A DNA stretch of 64,000 nt from Pontibacter sp. Tf4 (GCF_014212495.1 NZ_JACKZC010000005.1:124001-188000), one strand, 5' to 3'; counted from the first letter of the stretch, positions 11,186 through 20,606 are shown. Program-made: numbers and translations. The notes: generated by a model from the letters alone, not told the origin.

Positions 11186-11476
11186 ACGAACTATAGTTTG
11201 GGACAGGCTGCAGGGCTCCATGTATGCAACCGCATACTATAGTATTATAAATTCTAATATTTTTAGCAAACACAAACCCAAAGGGCTGTCCTTCAGCAAC
11301 TATAGCTCATGGCAAAGCCATTGGTTAAGCAACTATAAGCCAAACCGCTACGGCGTAAAATTATTTAAAAATAACTGCTAAAAAAGCTCAGATAATGGCA
11401 CAAAAGCACTGCCGCTGATGTTAGGTATAGACAGCAATGATCAGCTAAAATAATTAGCAAAATATAGGGTAACTTT
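11186..11476. other. Non-coding gap before recA
   Basis: This stretch has no credible gene. It holds at least three copies of the CTATAG motif (in 11188-11320) and becomes AT-rich toward recA. An open frame running from the acetyltransferase 3' end across it has no homology-like features and is not called. Confidence 0.6.
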
Positions 11477-11508
11477 TTTGCATATTGGATCTGAAAGTTG
11501 TAATTTCA
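11477..11508 (+). promoter_or_regulatory. Candidate recA promoter
   Basis: TTTG at 11477-11480, a 20-base spacer, then TAATTTCA at 11501-11508, close to the Bacteroidota pattern TTG-N19-21-TAnnTTTG. The predicted leader is about 25-30 bases. I see no LexA-type SOS box in the region. Confidence 0.5.
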
Positions 11509-11540
11509 CAATCAAATTAAGCTAAACAAGAAAAGAACAC

Positions 11541-12590
11541 ATGAGTGTAAGCAACGAAAAACTTAAAGCCCTGCAGCTGACCATCGATAAGCTTGACAAG
11601 ACTTACGGTAAAGGCACTGTAATGAAGCTTAGCGACAACAAGGTAGAAGACATTCCTGCTATTTCTACAGGGTCTCTTGGGTTGGACATAGCTTTGGGTA
11701 TTGGCGGTTTGCCACGTGGCCGTGTTATCGAGATCTACGGTCCTGAATCATCTGGTAAAACCACGCTTACCATGCATGCCATTGCCGAGGCACAGCGCCA
11801 GGGCGGTCTGGCTGCATTTATTGACGCAGAGCACGCTTTTGATAAAGTATATGCCGAAAAATTAGGTATCGATACAGAGAACTTACTTATCTCGCAGCCG
11901 GATAACGGTGAGCAGGCACTGGAGATCGCTGACCACCTGATCCGTTCAGGTGCTATCGATATCATTGTAATTGACTCTGTTGCTGCCCTGGTGCCGAAAG
12001 GCGAACTGGAGGGCGATATGGGTGACAGCAAAATGGGTCTTCAGGCTCGTTTAATGTCGCAGGCACTTCGTAAGTTAACCGGTACCATCAACAAAACAGG
12101 CTGCTGCTGTATCTTCATCAACCAGCTTCGTGAGAAGATCGGTGTGATGTTCGGTAACCCGGAGACAACAACCGGTGGTAACGCCCTTAAATTCTACGCT
12201 TCGGTACGTCTGGATATCCGTCGTATTGGCCAGATTAAAGAAGGTGCTGATAACATTACCGGTAACCGTACACGCGTGAAAGTAGTGAAAAACAAAGTAG
12301 CGCCTCCATTCAAAGTAGTTGAATTCGACATCATGTACGGCGAGGGTATCTCTAAAGTAGGTGAGATCCTTGACCTGGGCGTAGAGCTGAACATTGTACA
12401 GAAATCAGGTTCGTGGTTCTCTTACGATGGCAACAAGCTTGGCCAGGGCCGCGATGGTGTGAAGCAGATCCTGCTGGACAACCCTGAACTGATGGACGAG
12501 ATCGAGCAAAAGATCAGAGCTATAGTTAAAGGTGAGCCTGAGAAAGTAGCAGAAGTAATGGAAGATAAATCGGGCGAAAGCGCTGAATGA
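11541..12590 (+). CDS. recA: Recombinase A
   Basis: A 349-residue RecA, normal length. It polymerises on single-stranded DNA and catalyses strand exchange in homologous recombination. Walker A is GPESSGKT at residue 67. Loop segments [18 protein letters not shown] and [20 protein letters not shown] are canonical, as is the acidic C-terminus. It stands alone, with its own promoter and a very strong terminator. RecA is also required for chromosomal integration of DNA taken up by natural transformation, which matters for the uptake-sequence idea raised for the dispersed motif. Confidence 0.98.
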   Translation: MSVSNEKLKALQLTIDKLDKTYGKGTVMKLSDNKVEDIPAISTGSLGLDIALGIGGLPRGRVIEIYGPESSGKTTLTMHAIAEAQRQGGLAAFIDAEHAFDKVYAEKLGIDTENLLISQPDNGEQALEIADHLIRSGAIDIIVIDSVAALVPKGELEGDMGDSKMGLQARLMSQALRKLTGTINKTGCCCIFINQLREKIGVMFGNPETTTGGNALKFYASVRLDIRRIGQIKEGADNITGNRTRVKVVKNKVAPPFKVVEFDIMYGEGISKVGEILDLGVELNIVQKSGSWFSYDGNKLGQGRDGVKQILLDNPELMDEIEQKIRAIVKGEPEKVAEVMEDKSGESAE

Positions 12591-12612
12591 ACTTTATTTC
12601 CTGAACTAAAAT

Positions 12613-12650
12613 AACAAAAAAGGTGCTATAGTTATAGCACCTTTTTTGTT
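12613..12650 (+). terminator. recA terminator
   Basis: A perfect 18-bp inverted repeat (12613-12630 with 12633-12650) with a T-rich 3' arm. Its tip is GCTATAGTTATAGC, so the dispersed CTATAG/TATAGTT motif forms the head of the hairpin. Confidence 0.92.
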
Positions 12651-12850
12651 TACCCTAACAGTAAAAAAATTTACATAAAGTGCTAACTTGCAATACACAA
12701 CATAGTATAAAACCCTGTAGGCAGTAGCAAACAGACACAAACTATAGCTTGAACCTTACAGCGCAAAGCAGGGTTATAGTTTGCTGTAACTACAGAATAT
12801 AGTTGGTATGATAGTTGAATAGACACCTACTACTATTGATGCAGCCCCTT

Positions 12851-13666
12851 ATGAAGAAGAATATGAAGAAGATTTTTCCAGTAGCACTGCTTTTAGTCAT
12901 CGTTCTGTCGGCGTTTGCTACAAAAGACAGAATGCGAATTGTGCGCAACGAAAGTTTTTCGACCGGTGAAGTACTGAAGTATAAAGTACACTATGGCCCT
13001 ATTACCGCAGCTGAGGCAACTATAGATATATCCAACAACCTGCATATGGTAAATGGCCGCCCAACGTACCGGGCCACTGTGTATGGCAGAACCAGCAGCT
13101 CTTTCGACCTGTTCATAAAAGTGCGCGACACCTGGCAGTCTTATATTGATACGGCAGCCATATTACCGCACCGCTTTCACCGCGACATACAGGAAGGCAG
13201 CTACCGCAAAAAAGAAACCGTGGACTTTAACCACTACAGCAACACAGCTGCTGTAAAAACAAAACGTAAAAAAGATCCGGAAAGAAACAGCACCCACAAG
13301 ATATCGGATAACGTGCAGGACATTGTGAGCGGTTTTTACTACCTGCGTACCCTTGATTACGACAACATGCGCAAAGGCGACAAAATGGTAGTGAAAGGCT
13401 TTTTTGATGAAGAGAACTTTGATATGGAGATCACTTACAAAGGCCGCGAAACAGTAAACACCAAAGCCGGAAAGATAAAAGCCATTAAACTGATCCCGAA
13501 AATGCCGAAGAACGACCTGTTTAAAGGCGAGAACGCGATAGCCGTGTACTTATCGGACGACAACAATAAAATACCGGTGCTGATTGAAGCCGAAATGTTT
13601 GTAGGCTCCCTGAAAGTGGACCTCTACAACTACAAAGGCCTGAAACATAAATTGGTAACACGCTAA
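12851..13666 (+). CDS. Exported DUF3108-like protein
   Basis: A 271-residue protein with an N-terminal hydrophobic signal (KKIFPVALLLVIVLSAFA). The mature part opens FSTGEVLKYKVHYGPITAAEA and continues with alternating strands, including YRATVYGRTSSSFDLFIKVRD, which I recognise as the DUF3108 pattern. These are periplasmic beta-rich proteins of unknown function, sometimes compared with lipid- or polysaccharide-handling folds. Several in-frame starts exist (TTG 12815, ATG 12839, 12851, 12863). I chose 12851 because it puts a lysine-rich n-region directly before the hydrophobic core. It is a single gene with its own terminator. Confidence 0.78.
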   Translation: MKKNMKKIFPVALLLVIVLSAFATKDRMRIVRNESFSTGEVLKYKVHYGPITAAEATIDISNNLHMVNGRPTYRATVYGRTSSSFDLFIKVRDTWQSYIDTAAILPHRFHRDIQEGSYRKKETVDFNHYSNTAAVKTKRKKDPERNSTHKISDNVQDIVSGFYYLRTLDYDNMRKGDKMVVKGFFDEENFDMEITYKGRETVNTKAGKIKAIKLIPKMPKNDLFKGENAIAVYLSDDNNKIPVLIEAEMFVGSLKVDLYNYKGLKHKLVTR

Positions 13667-13675
13667 CAACTATAG

Positions 13676-13701
13676 AAACCAGCCCGCCGGCTGGTTTTTT
13701 T
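13676..13701 (+). terminator. Intrinsic terminator
   Basis: Stem AAACCAGCC/GGCTGGTTT (13676-13684 with 13689-13697) followed by a T run, 9 bases after the stop codon of the DUF3108-like gene. Confidence 0.88.
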
Positions 13702-13853
13702 GTTACTGCTACCTGCTGCCACATTGTTAAGAAACTATTAACATTTTACTGTAACTGAGCAGTTTACTTAAATCATGCTAACTTTACATTACCAAAGTAA
13801 CAAGGCAGCAGTATAGCGCCAGTTATGTTTATATAGTTCTAAACCGAAGACAC

Positions 13854-14543
13854 GTGCAAACTACATCAAACTATAAGATACTGATAGTGGACGATGAGCC
13901 CAACATTGTGGAACTGTTGCACTATAACCTGACCCGCGAAGGCTACGAAGTGGCCCAGGCCGAAAACGGCCAGAAAGCTATTGAGACAGCACTAACCTTT
14001 AAGCCGGATGTGATCCTGATGGACGTAATGATGCCCGTATTGGATGGAATTGCAGCCTGCCGCCAGTTGCGCGAAATGCCTGACTTTAAACATACGCACA
14101 TTATTTTCCTGACAGCCCGCTCCGAGGAGTTTTCGGAAGTAGCAGCTTTTGAGGCCGGCGCCGACGACTTTATAACCAAGCCCATAAAACCACGTGCCCT
14201 GCTGAGCCGCCTGGCTGCCCTTGCGCGCCGCGAGGCCCTGCTCGAAGACCAGGAACAGGTGATAACGATAGCCGGCCTGAAAATAGACCGTACCAGCTTT
14301 GCCGTGTACAAAGGCGACCAGAAAATAACATTGCCTAAAAAGGAATTTGAACTGCTGGCGTTTCTGGCCGCTACTCCAAACAAAGTATTTACCCGCGACG
14401 AACTGCTGAATAGCATCTGGGGCACCGATGTGTATGTAATTGCCCGCACCGTGGACGTTCATATCCGGAAGGTGCGCGAAAAGGTAGGCGAAGACCACAT
14501 CAGAACTATAAAAGGCGTGGGCTACAAGTTTAACACCGACTAA
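13854..14543 (+). CDS. OmpR/PhoB-family response regulator
   Basis: A 229-residue response regulator. The receiver domain (about 7-122) has the acidic pair in ILIVDDEPN, the phospho-accepting D57 in LMDVMMPVLDG and K109 in FITKPIKP. The C-terminal winged helix (about 130-229) ends RTVDVHIRKVREKVGEDHIRT-type, typical of DNA-binding OmpR/PhoB proteins. The start is GTG 13854; the residues that follow lead straight into the receiver. The histidine kinase begins 5 bases after the stop, so the two form one operon. The pairing resembles PhoB/PhoR of phosphate control, but no Pho genes are adjacent. Confidence 0.92.
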   Translation: MQTTSNYKILIVDDEPNIVELLHYNLTREGYEVAQAENGQKAIETALTFKPDVILMDVMMPVLDGIAACRQLREMPDFKHTHIIFLTARSEEFSEVAAFEAGADDFITKPIKPRALLSRLAALARREALLEDQEQVITIAGLKIDRTSFAVYKGDQKITLPKKEFELLAFLAATPNKVFTRDELLNSIWGTDVYVIARTVDVHIRKVREKVGEDHIRTIKGVGYKFNTD

Positions 14544-14548
14544 ACTGC

Positions 14549-15583
14549 ATGAACCTGAACTCGCGTTCGCTTGCTTTACTTATCTCGCTGGCGGTGGCTT
14601 TGGTGCTTACCGCCTTTCTTACGTTAGCCAGTTATTTCTCGTCCAAAGGGTTGATAGCGGCCCTGGTGCTGGTCTTTATCTGTTGCTTTCTGCTGATCTA
14701 TTTTTCTTACGAAGCACTGGTGCTCCGCGAAATAAAGAATGTGTACTCTACTCTGGAGCGCATCAAACGCCAGGACAGCAAAAGAGCCGAAGGCCGTTCG
14801 TTTTTCACATCCGACCCGTTGCTGAAGATCAAAAATGAGATCTATGAGATAGCAGCAAAAAAACAACTCGAGATCGATGAACTCAAGCGCCTGCAAAACA
14901 TGCGCAGCGATTTTCTGGCCGATGTATCGCACGAACTGAAGACACCCATTTTTGCAGCACAGGGCTTTATACACACCCTGCTGGACGGCGCTGTGGATGA
15001 CGTAACCGTACGCGACAAATTCCTATTGAAAGCAGCCAACAGCCTAGATGGCCTGGACACACTGGTGCAGGACCTGATCAGCATTTCGCAGTTGGAGAAC
15101 GGGGTGATACAACTACAGAAACGCAATTTTGATGCGGTAGCGCTGGTGCAGGATGTATTTGAGCAGTTAGAGTTAAAAGCTGCAGAACGCCAGATTACCC
15201 TTCACCTGGAAGCGTTACCGGGCCAGACCATAAACCTTTTTGGCGACCCTAACCGCATCCGGCAGGTATTTGTAAACCTGATCGACAACGCTATAAAATA
15301 TGGCCGCGACGGTGGTAACATCTGGGTTTCGTTTACAGAGGGCCGTAAAAAATACACCATTACCGTAAAAGACGACGGCATGGGCGTGGCCGAAGAGCAC
15401 ATCAACCGTATTTTTGAACGCTTTTACCGCATCGATAAGAGCCGTGCCAAATCAGAAGGCGGCACCGGGCTGGGGCTTGCCATCTCGAAGCACATCGTGG
15501 AAGCGCACCGTTCGTTCATTGCCATATCCAGCACCGTAGGCAAAGGTTCCACCCTGCGTTTCAAGCTCCCGAAAGCCAAATAG
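14549..15583 (+). CDS. Sensor histidine kinase, PhoR-like
   Basis: A 344-residue membrane kinase. Two hydrophobic helices (about 8-28 and 33-52) form the whole sensor part, with almost no periplasmic domain. The HisKA domain has H128 in FLADVSHELKTP, followed by the HATPase domain (about 220-343) with N box NLIDNAIKYG, G1 DDGMGV and G2 GGTGLGLAI. Such kinases phosphorylate the partner regulator, here the gene just upstream. The short sensor resembles PhoR types that sense through membrane partners. The signal is not evident. Confidence 0.92.
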   Translation: MNLNSRSLALLISLAVALVLTAFLTLASYFSSKGLIAALVLVFICCFLLIYFSYEALVLREIKNVYSTLERIKRQDSKRAEGRSFFTSDPLLKIKNEIYEIAAKKQLEIDELKRLQNMRSDFLADVSHELKTPIFAAQGFIHTLLDGAVDDVTVRDKFLLKAANSLDGLDTLVQDLISISQLENGVIQLQKRNFDAVALVQDVFEQLELKAAERQITLHLEALPGQTINLFGDPNRIRQVFVNLIDNAIKYGRDGGNIWVSFTEGRKKYTITVKDDGMGVAEEHINRIFERFYRIDKSRAKSEGGTGLGLAISKHIVEAHRSFIAISSTVGKGSTLRFKLPKAK

Positions 15584-15585
15584 TT

Positions 15586-15679
15586 GCTGGTTGTTAGTTA
15601 TTGGTTGTTCGATTCTCAGAGTTTAACTCACTTTCTCCCAAAACGCACTAATAACTAACAACGAATAACCAACAACTAA
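15586..15679. repeat. Intergenic imperfect inverted repeat
   Basis: Two arms of about 28 bases (15586-15613 and about 15652-15679) built from GTTAGTTATTGGTTGTT-like sequence and its complement, with a 38-base spacer. It lies between the kinase gene and the pseudouridine synthase gene and may also terminate the two-component transcript. Confidence 0.6.
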
Positions 15680-15685
15680 TTTCCG

Positions 15686-15693
15686 TATCTTTG
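15686..15693 (+). promoter_or_regulatory. Candidate -7 element for the pseudouridine synthase gene
   Basis: TATCTTTG is a perfect TAnnTTTG, 49 bases before the ATG at 15743. No clear -33 element is visible, as the expected place lies within the inverted repeat. Confidence 0.5.
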
Positions 15694-15742
15694 CAAACGC
15701 GCAGTTCAACACATAGCTGTGTCGGTTATAGTTTAGATACAC

Positions 15743-16453
15743 ATGAAGTACCCGGTTTTTAAAGACCTGATCATATTTGAGAACGACGACTACATTGTAG
15801 TTAACAAGCCCCCTTTTCTGGCAACGCTGGAAGACCGCACGCCCAACACCACCAACCTGCTTAAAATAGCGCGCCAGTACAACCCGGCGTTGCAGGCCTG
15901 CCACCGTCTGGACAAGGACACTTCCGGCTGCCTGGTATTTGCCAAAAACCCGGAGACTTACCGCAACCTGGCCATGCAGTTTGAGCACCGCGAAGTGTAT
16001 AAAGTGTATCATGCTGTGGTGTGGGGCACCCATAAATTTGAAGACCAGCTGGTAAGCAAAGCCATATTACCTAATGCGAAAGGCGTGGCCAAACTAACGC
16101 CACAGGGCAAACCAGCCGAAACCTACTTTACCACTCTGGAGAACTATAGCCGTCACTCCCTGATAGAATGTATGCCGGTAACCGGCCGCCTGCACCAGAT
16201 ACGCGTGCACCTGGCATGGTTAAAGGCACCTATAGTTGGCGATTCGTTGTATGGCGGAGAGGATCTGTTTTTGAGCACCCTGAAACGCGGCTACAACCTG
16301 AAAAAGTTGACTGAAGAACAACCGCTGATCAAACGCTTTGCCCTGCACTCGCACACGATTGGTTTCCGGTTGCTGAATGGCGAGCCGGTAAAAGTAGAAG
16401 CACCTTACCCGAAAGACTTCGCTGTATTGGTAAAACAACTGCGGGCACAGTAG
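15743..16453 (+). CDS. RluA-family pseudouridine synthase
   Basis: A 236-residue enzyme that isomerises uridine to pseudouridine in rRNA or tRNA. The catalytic motif HRLDKDTSG begins at residue 54, with the nucleophilic Asp at 57. Later segments VTGRLHQIRVHLAWLKAPIVGDSLYGG and YKVYHAVVWG are typical of the RluA/C/D group. No S4 domain is present, so it is shorter than RluC/RluD and closer to the RluA or TruC size. The exact target site cannot be assigned. Confidence 0.92.
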   Translation: MKYPVFKDLIIFENDDYIVVNKPPFLATLEDRTPNTTNLLKIARQYNPALQACHRLDKDTSGCLVFAKNPETYRNLAMQFEHREVYKVYHAVVWGTHKFEDQLVSKAILPNAKGVAKLTPQGKPAETYFTTLENYSRHSLIECMPVTGRLHQIRVHLAWLKAPIVGDSLYGGEDLFLSTLKRGYNLKKLTEEQPLIKRFALHSHTIGFRLLNGEPVKVEAPYPKDFAVLVKQLRAQ

Positions 16454-16479
16454 TTTTCCTTGACAAAGGATTTTTTGAC

Positions 16480-16521
16480 AAAAGGACAGAAGACGCAACT
16501 ATAGCTCTTTTGTCCTTTTTT
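16480..16521 (+). terminator. Intrinsic terminator after the pseudouridine synthase gene
   Basis: Stem AAAAGGACA/TGTCCTTTT (16480-16488 with 16511-16519) and a T run. A copy of AACTATAG lies in the loop. Confidence 0.65.
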
Positions 16522-16536
16522 GTTTGAACTGGGGTA

Positions 16537-16857
16537 GTTTTGATTTTGGGATTATCCTGGATCTTTTTGTCTGAATCAGGATTCACAGGATTTTAGGATG
16601 AACAGGATTCTGTAAACTATAAAACTATACCCAAACTATAGCTGGATGCTGGCACGGATCTGTGATCCGTGACTTATTTATAACGTTGGATTTGCAATCC
16701 GACTAGGCCAGAGGCCCAAACTATAGCCTTCCGTAAACTATAGTTTCCTGCTTGTGCATAACGCCAGTTACAAACTGGCGCCATCATTAACCACAAGTTA
16801 CGCTGGCGCTAAACTTGCGGCATTTTCATTCTTCTATCAAACAGTTTTTGTCTCTTT
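16537..16857. repeat. Intergenic island of short repeats and hairpins
   Basis: No gene is visible. The island holds a run of CAGGATT repeats (about 16550-16612), then hairpins CACGGATC-TGT-GATCCGTG (16653-16671), GTTGGATT-TGC-AATCCGAC (16685-16703) and CGCCAGTT-ACA-AACTGGCG (16762-16780), and CAAGTT/AACTTG arms around CGCTGGCG (about 16794-16816). Three CTATAG copies are interspersed. The hairpin arms differ but all keep pairing. Confidence 0.75.
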
Positions 16858-17838
16858 TTAATCCACCCGCAGCACAATTTTACCGATGTTTTGGTTGCTT
16901 TCCATGTAGCGGTGCGCTTCGGCTGCGTCTTCCCAACTATAAATCGAGTCGATAACAGGTTTGAGCTTTCCTTCTTTAAACAGTGGCAAGGCAAACTGGG
17001 CGAGGTCTTCGGTTAATTTTATCTGGTAGTCTTTGGTGCGGGAGCGTAGCGTGGAACCCATTACCTGCAACCGTTTTGTGAGGATCTTGCGCAGATCAAA
17101 GTTATCCACTTTCCCGCCACCCAGGCTGGCCAGTATAACCAGCCGGCCATCGAGGCGCAGGCAATCTATGTTCTGGTTAAAGTATGGCCCGGCTATAAAA
17201 TCAACGATCACATCCACGCCTTCGCTGTTGGTATAGGCCAGCACTTCATCCTCGAAAGGTACTTCTTTATAGTTGATAGCTTTGTGGGCACCCAGGTTCA
17301 GGCAGGCTTGTAGTTTGGTTTCGGATGCGGTGACCAGCACTTCGGTTTTCAGGGCGCGGGCTAATTGTATGGCTGCCGTGCCTACACCGCTGGCACCGGC
17401 GTGTACCAGCACCCGTTCGCCGGGTTGTAGTTTACCGAGCCACACCAGCGCCTGCCAGGCTGTTAGAAAAACTTCGGGTATGGCGGCAGCTTCTTCAAAG
17501 CTAAGGTTGTCGGGCATCGGCATGGCCATGGCCTCATCTATCGTTACATACTCGGCGTAACCGCCGCCGGGCAGTAACCCGAACACCTTATCGCCTTTTT
17601 TAAAACGGGTGCAGTTAATGCCTGCCTCTGCCACTTCGCCGGCCATCTCCAGGCCAAGCAGCGGACTGGCTCCTTTTGGCGGCGGGTATTTCCCCTGCCG
17701 CTGCAAGGTGTCGGCGCGGTTAAGGGCGGTGGCATGTACTTTCACCAGCAGCTCGGTTGGGCTGGGTAACGGCTGTTCATACTCACCCAATATAAGTTGT
17801 TCCGGTCCGCCGGGTTGCTTTACAAGAATGGCTTTCAT
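16858..17838 (-). CDS. NAD(P)H quinone oxidoreductase, PIG3/zeta-crystallin type
   Basis: A 326-residue medium-chain reductase. The opening MKAILVKQPGGPEQL and the cofactor motif VHAGASGVGTAAIQLARAL are characteristic of zinc-free quinone oxidoreductases. The structural-zinc cysteine cluster of alcohol dehydrogenases is absent, and the segment LNRADTLQRQGKYPPP is typical of the PIG3 subgroup. Such enzymes reduce quinones with NADPH in the cytosol; the true substrate here is unknown. It is a single gene, 49 bases downstream of nothing co-directional except the permease gene, which ends at 17888. Confidence 0.9.
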   Translation of the reverse strand: MKAILVKQPGGPEQLILGEYEQPLPSPTELLVKVHATALNRADTLQRQGKYPPPKGASPLLGLEMAGEVAEAGINCTRFKKGDKVFGLLPGGGYAEYVTIDEAMAMPMPDNLSFEEAAAIPEVFLTAWQALVWLGKLQPGERVLVHAGASGVGTAAIQLARALKTEVLVTASETKLQACLNLGAHKAINYKEVPFEDEVLAYTNSEGVDVIVDFIAGPYFNQNIDCLRLDGRLVILASLGGGKVDNFDLRKILTKRLQVMGSTLRSRTKDYQIKLTEDLAQFALPLFKEGKLKPVIDSIYSWEDAAEAHRYMESNQNIGKIVLRVD

Positions 17839-17887
17839 AATTTTTATAGTTGTTATAGTTACCTACTATAGTTTGCGGCTGCTTGTT

Positions 17888-19111
17888 TTACTCTCTCCGG
17901 ATGGCATCTACGGGGTTCAGGCGTGCGGCACGCATGGCAGGGTACGTGCCGAACACAATACCGATAACTATAGCAATGATAGTGATAACCATAAATGTAT
18001 TTAGAGTATAAGCCGCCTGGAAAGGCACATCTGTAACGGCTTTAATAACAGGCACGGCTCCCATCGCAAACAGTATACCGAGCGCAAGCCCCAGCAAACT
18101 GCCAAACAACGACACCGTGACCGACTCGGCAAGGAACTGCAGCAGGATGTCGCGCTTTTTGGCACCCATAGCTTTACGCACGCCAATCTCAACCGTGCGT
18201 TCATTCACCGAAATCAGCAGCACATTCATTACACCGATGCCACCCACTATAACTGAGATCCCCACGATCATCCCCATCACGATCCGGAACAGTAAAAAGC
18301 CTTTCGACGCCTGCTCTACCCTGCTTTCGTTGGTCATCACCCTGAAGTCAGTGGTGTCTTTGGCCACGTTGGTTTTCAGCCATTGTTCGGCATCTTTCTT
18401 AAACGCCTGCACCTGCTCCACTTCATCCACCTCAAACATTACGCGCGGCGGGTTTGCTTTCAGCTCCTCGTCAGAAAATAAGCTTATAGGCAAGTATAGT
18501 TCAGGTTTCTCCTGGCCCTTGGATTTAAGGATACCTACCAGTTTTACCGCTTTATCTTTATAAGTTACGGTTTGCCCCAACGCCGCATCCACAGAATCTT
18601 TTCCTGCCACTTGTTTGGCAAAACTATAGTTGGCAAAGGCAACAGGTGTTTTGGTGGTTAATTCCTTCGGCGTAAATAACCGGCCGGTTTCCAGCACTGC
18701 TAATGTCGGGTGCACCGCGTTCACACCATTCACGCCAACGCCAACCTTACTGCTATCGGACAGCAAAACTTCGCTGTTGTTTCCGAACTCGATATAGCCG
18801 GTAGCTGGTATGGGCATAGCTCCTGAAAAAGTTTTGAACCGTTCGTAGTTCAGGTAGCCGTAGTCTTCTTTCTGCACGCCCACATCGTTTACGCGCTTAT
18901 AGGTATTGGTTTCTATCATCACGGCTTTCAGCGATGTAGTGGTGGTTATCTGCTCTTTGGCAAATTTTTCCAAGCCATCTATCAGCGAGAGCACGGTTAC
19001 CAGCGCGCCTACTCCTATCACAATACCTAAAATAGACAGCAGTGTATGGAACAACCTGGTGCGGATATTATGCAACGCCAGCGCGAACGAGTTTAGTAGT
19101 TTTTTGAGCAT
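17888..19111 (-). CDS. MacB/FtsX-type ABC transporter permease
   Basis: A 407-residue permease with the four-helix layout of the MacB family. Helix 1 is near residues 20-42 (TLLSILGIVIGVGALVTVLSL), a MacB-type periplasmic core occupies about 45-265, and three C-terminal helices form the FtsX domain, with GVMNVLLISVNERTVEIGVRKA and a final PAMRAARLNPVDAIRRE. In other bacteria these proteins work with an ATPase and a membrane-fusion protein in efflux or lipoprotein release. Neither partner is in this window. The lipoprotein genes upstream on the same strand could share its transcript. Confidence 0.9.
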   Translation of the reverse strand: MLKKLLNSFALALHNIRTRLFHTLLSILGIVIGVGALVTVLSLIDGLEKFAKEQITTTTSLKAVMIETNTYKRVNDVGVQKEDYGYLNYERFKTFSGAMPIPATGYIEFGNNSEVLLSDSSKVGVGVNGVNAVHPTLAVLETGRLFTPKELTTKTPVAFANYSFAKQVAGKDSVDAALGQTVTYKDKAVKLVGILKSKGQEKPELYLPISLFSDEELKANPPRVMFEVDEVEQVQAFKKDAEQWLKTNVAKDTTDFRVMTNESRVEQASKGFLLFRIVMGMIVGISVIVGGIGVMNVLLISVNERTVEIGVRKAMGAKKRDILLQFLAESVTVSLFGSLLGLALGILFAMGAVPVIKAVTDVPFQAAYTLNTFMVITIIAIVIGIVFGTYPAMRAARLNPVDAIRRE

Positions 19112-19128
19112 ACAGCAGAACTATAGTT

Positions 19129-19791
19129 TTAGTGCTTTTCTAAAGGTGGTGTATAGTTAACTTTTACTGGTGGCGGAGGCATTGGCCGGTCTGACCATGG
19201 CACTGTACGACCTGCACCGAAGCTCTCATGGTTAACAATAGGCACCATTATACTGTCATCCGGCACCAAGCTGTTTACCACGTCCAAATCCGGGCTTTCT
19301 GTTAAGGCAAGTAAGTAATCCGTGAACAGTTCGAATCTTTTATCCAGCTCTCGGGAAGTAAAGTAATAAATTCTTTCCTCGCCGGCATAGCTGTAGTTCG
19401 TGTAAAAAGTCAGGCCGCAATAGAGCGTACCTTCGGGTGTTTTTGGGGTTATCAGGTTACTGCTTTCATACTGCCGGCTGGCTTCTATGTAAGCAACTAT
19501 AGCCGGATGTTTTGAAATACCGCTTATATATCCTGCTTTTGCAACTGTTTCAGTACTGTCAGAATTATCTATCTTCCGCTGAATGTAAACTGAATCAGTC
19601 TCCAAGTTTATGTAAACGTAATGGCCAGGGCAAAAGCCTTTGTTTTGTTGTGTAGGATTATCAGACAACCCGAAGGTTACCAGCTCAATCACACTTCCAT
19701 CTCCAGCAGGCGCATCCTTAACTATAGTTTCATCGGAGCAACCCGTAAGCAGGATAGCTATAGTTGTTAAGGATAGTAGAAGCTGCTTCAT
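19129..19791 (-). CDS. Lipoprotein of unknown function, paralogue A
   Basis: A 220-residue lipoprotein with signal MKQLLLSLTTIAILLTGCSDE. I do not recognise the family. It is clearly related along its length to the next gene upstream (19831-20466). Shared features include ETI at the mature start, VIE-VTFG/VTLG, NKGF, Y-NLETDSVYIQ/NLATDSVFIQ, a conserved Cys in YCG/FCG, and a late I-VPIV/V-VPMV. Both end in a proline-rich tail (here RPMPPPPVKVNYTPP). It ends 17 bases before the permease start, which suggests one transcript. Confidence 0.8.
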   Translation of the reverse strand: MKQLLLSLTTIAILLTGCSDETIVKDAPAGDGSVIELVTFGLSDNPTQQNKGFCPGHYVYINLETDSVYIQRKIDNSDSTETVAKAGYISGISKHPAIVAYIEASRQYESSNLITPKTPEGTLYCGLTFYTNYSYAGEERIYYFTSRELDKRFELFTDYLLALTESPDLDVVNSLVPDDSIMVPIVNHESFGAGRTVPWSDRPMPPPPVKVNYTPPLEKH

Positions 19792-19830
19792 GTGTAATGT
19801 AAAATCAAACTGATCTGGTCCTGAATTACG

Positions 19831-20466
19831 TTAATTGACTTTCTCCTGGGCTGGAGGTGGTGGATGCGGGAGATCAGGTGGCGGTGGCCTTAAATCATAT
19901 CCTGCAAACCTTACCATTGGCACTACTATTTTATCTTCGTCCATTACTTTTACAGGCTTTAGCTGTTCTTTTTTCAGTAATGACAAAATGAAATCCTTAA
20001 CATGGACAAATCTTAAATCCACATCATTAGTATTAAAATAAAGTATTTTCTCAACACCCGATCCATAATTCCTTATCGCGTAAGTAGGTCCGCAGAAGCT
20101 GGCTCCTTCCTCAACAGGTTCACTTATTATTTGTCCACTTTTATACTGCTTTGCAGCTTCCAGATAATTGTGTAATACAGGATTCTGAGATATGCCAGCT
20201 ATAATACCAGCTCGGGCAAATGTTTCCGGCTGTTCAATAGGGTTGATTTTCTGTTGTATAAATACAGAGTCGGTAGCCAGGTTTAAGTAGCAATAGTAAA
20301 AAGCTCCAAAGCCTTTATTCTCATCATTGGCATCTTCTGCGAAGCCAAGAGTTACAAATTCAATAACATGGCTGTCGCGTACAGTAAACTCCTTTTTTAT
20401 AGTTTCTTCGGAACATCCGGACAGAACTATAGCTATACCTACTAAAGAAAGTAATATTGACTTCAT
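19831..20466 (-). CDS. Lipoprotein of unknown function, paralogue B
   Basis: A 211-residue lipoprotein with signal MKSILLSLVGIAIVLSGCSEE, the tandem paralogue of the gene that follows it. Its C-terminus is even richer in proline (LRPPPPDLPHPPPPAQEK), which could reach toward the cell wall or bind a partner. It is somewhat more AT-rich than its neighbours. The pair faces away from the BlaI/BlaR1 genes. A shared regulatory role with that pair is possible from position only. Confidence 0.8.
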   Translation of the reverse strand: MKSILLSLVGIAIVLSGCSEETIKKEFTVRDSHVIEFVTLGFAEDANDENKGFGAFYYCYLNLATDSVFIQQKINPIEQPETFARAGIIAGISQNPVLHNYLEAAKQYKSGQIISEPVEEGASFCGPTYAIRNYGSGVEKILYFNTNDVDLRFVHVKDFILSLLKKEQLKPVKVMDEDKIVVPMVRFAGYDLRPPPPDLPHPPPPAQEKVN

Positions 20467-20606
20467 AGTTCGTATTTCATTTTATCAGATAAGGTACAGA
20501 TTTTTCAACTGTAAACACAGTTTCCACTTTTCTCGCAGTCCATCCATAAAATTATTTTTAACTAAAAACCCTCTTTACGTCCTTGAAACCAATACCCAAA
20601 AATAAT

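Noticed and set aside
11133-11381. An 82-residue frame from the acetyltransferase end into the recA upstream gap
   Set aside because: It overlaps a real gene, has no homology-like features and contains translated copies of the AACTATAG motif.
13702-13853. Pho box upstream of the two-component genes
   Set aside because: I could not find direct CTGTCAT-like repeats; only an imperfect TAACTTTA -7-like element is visible.
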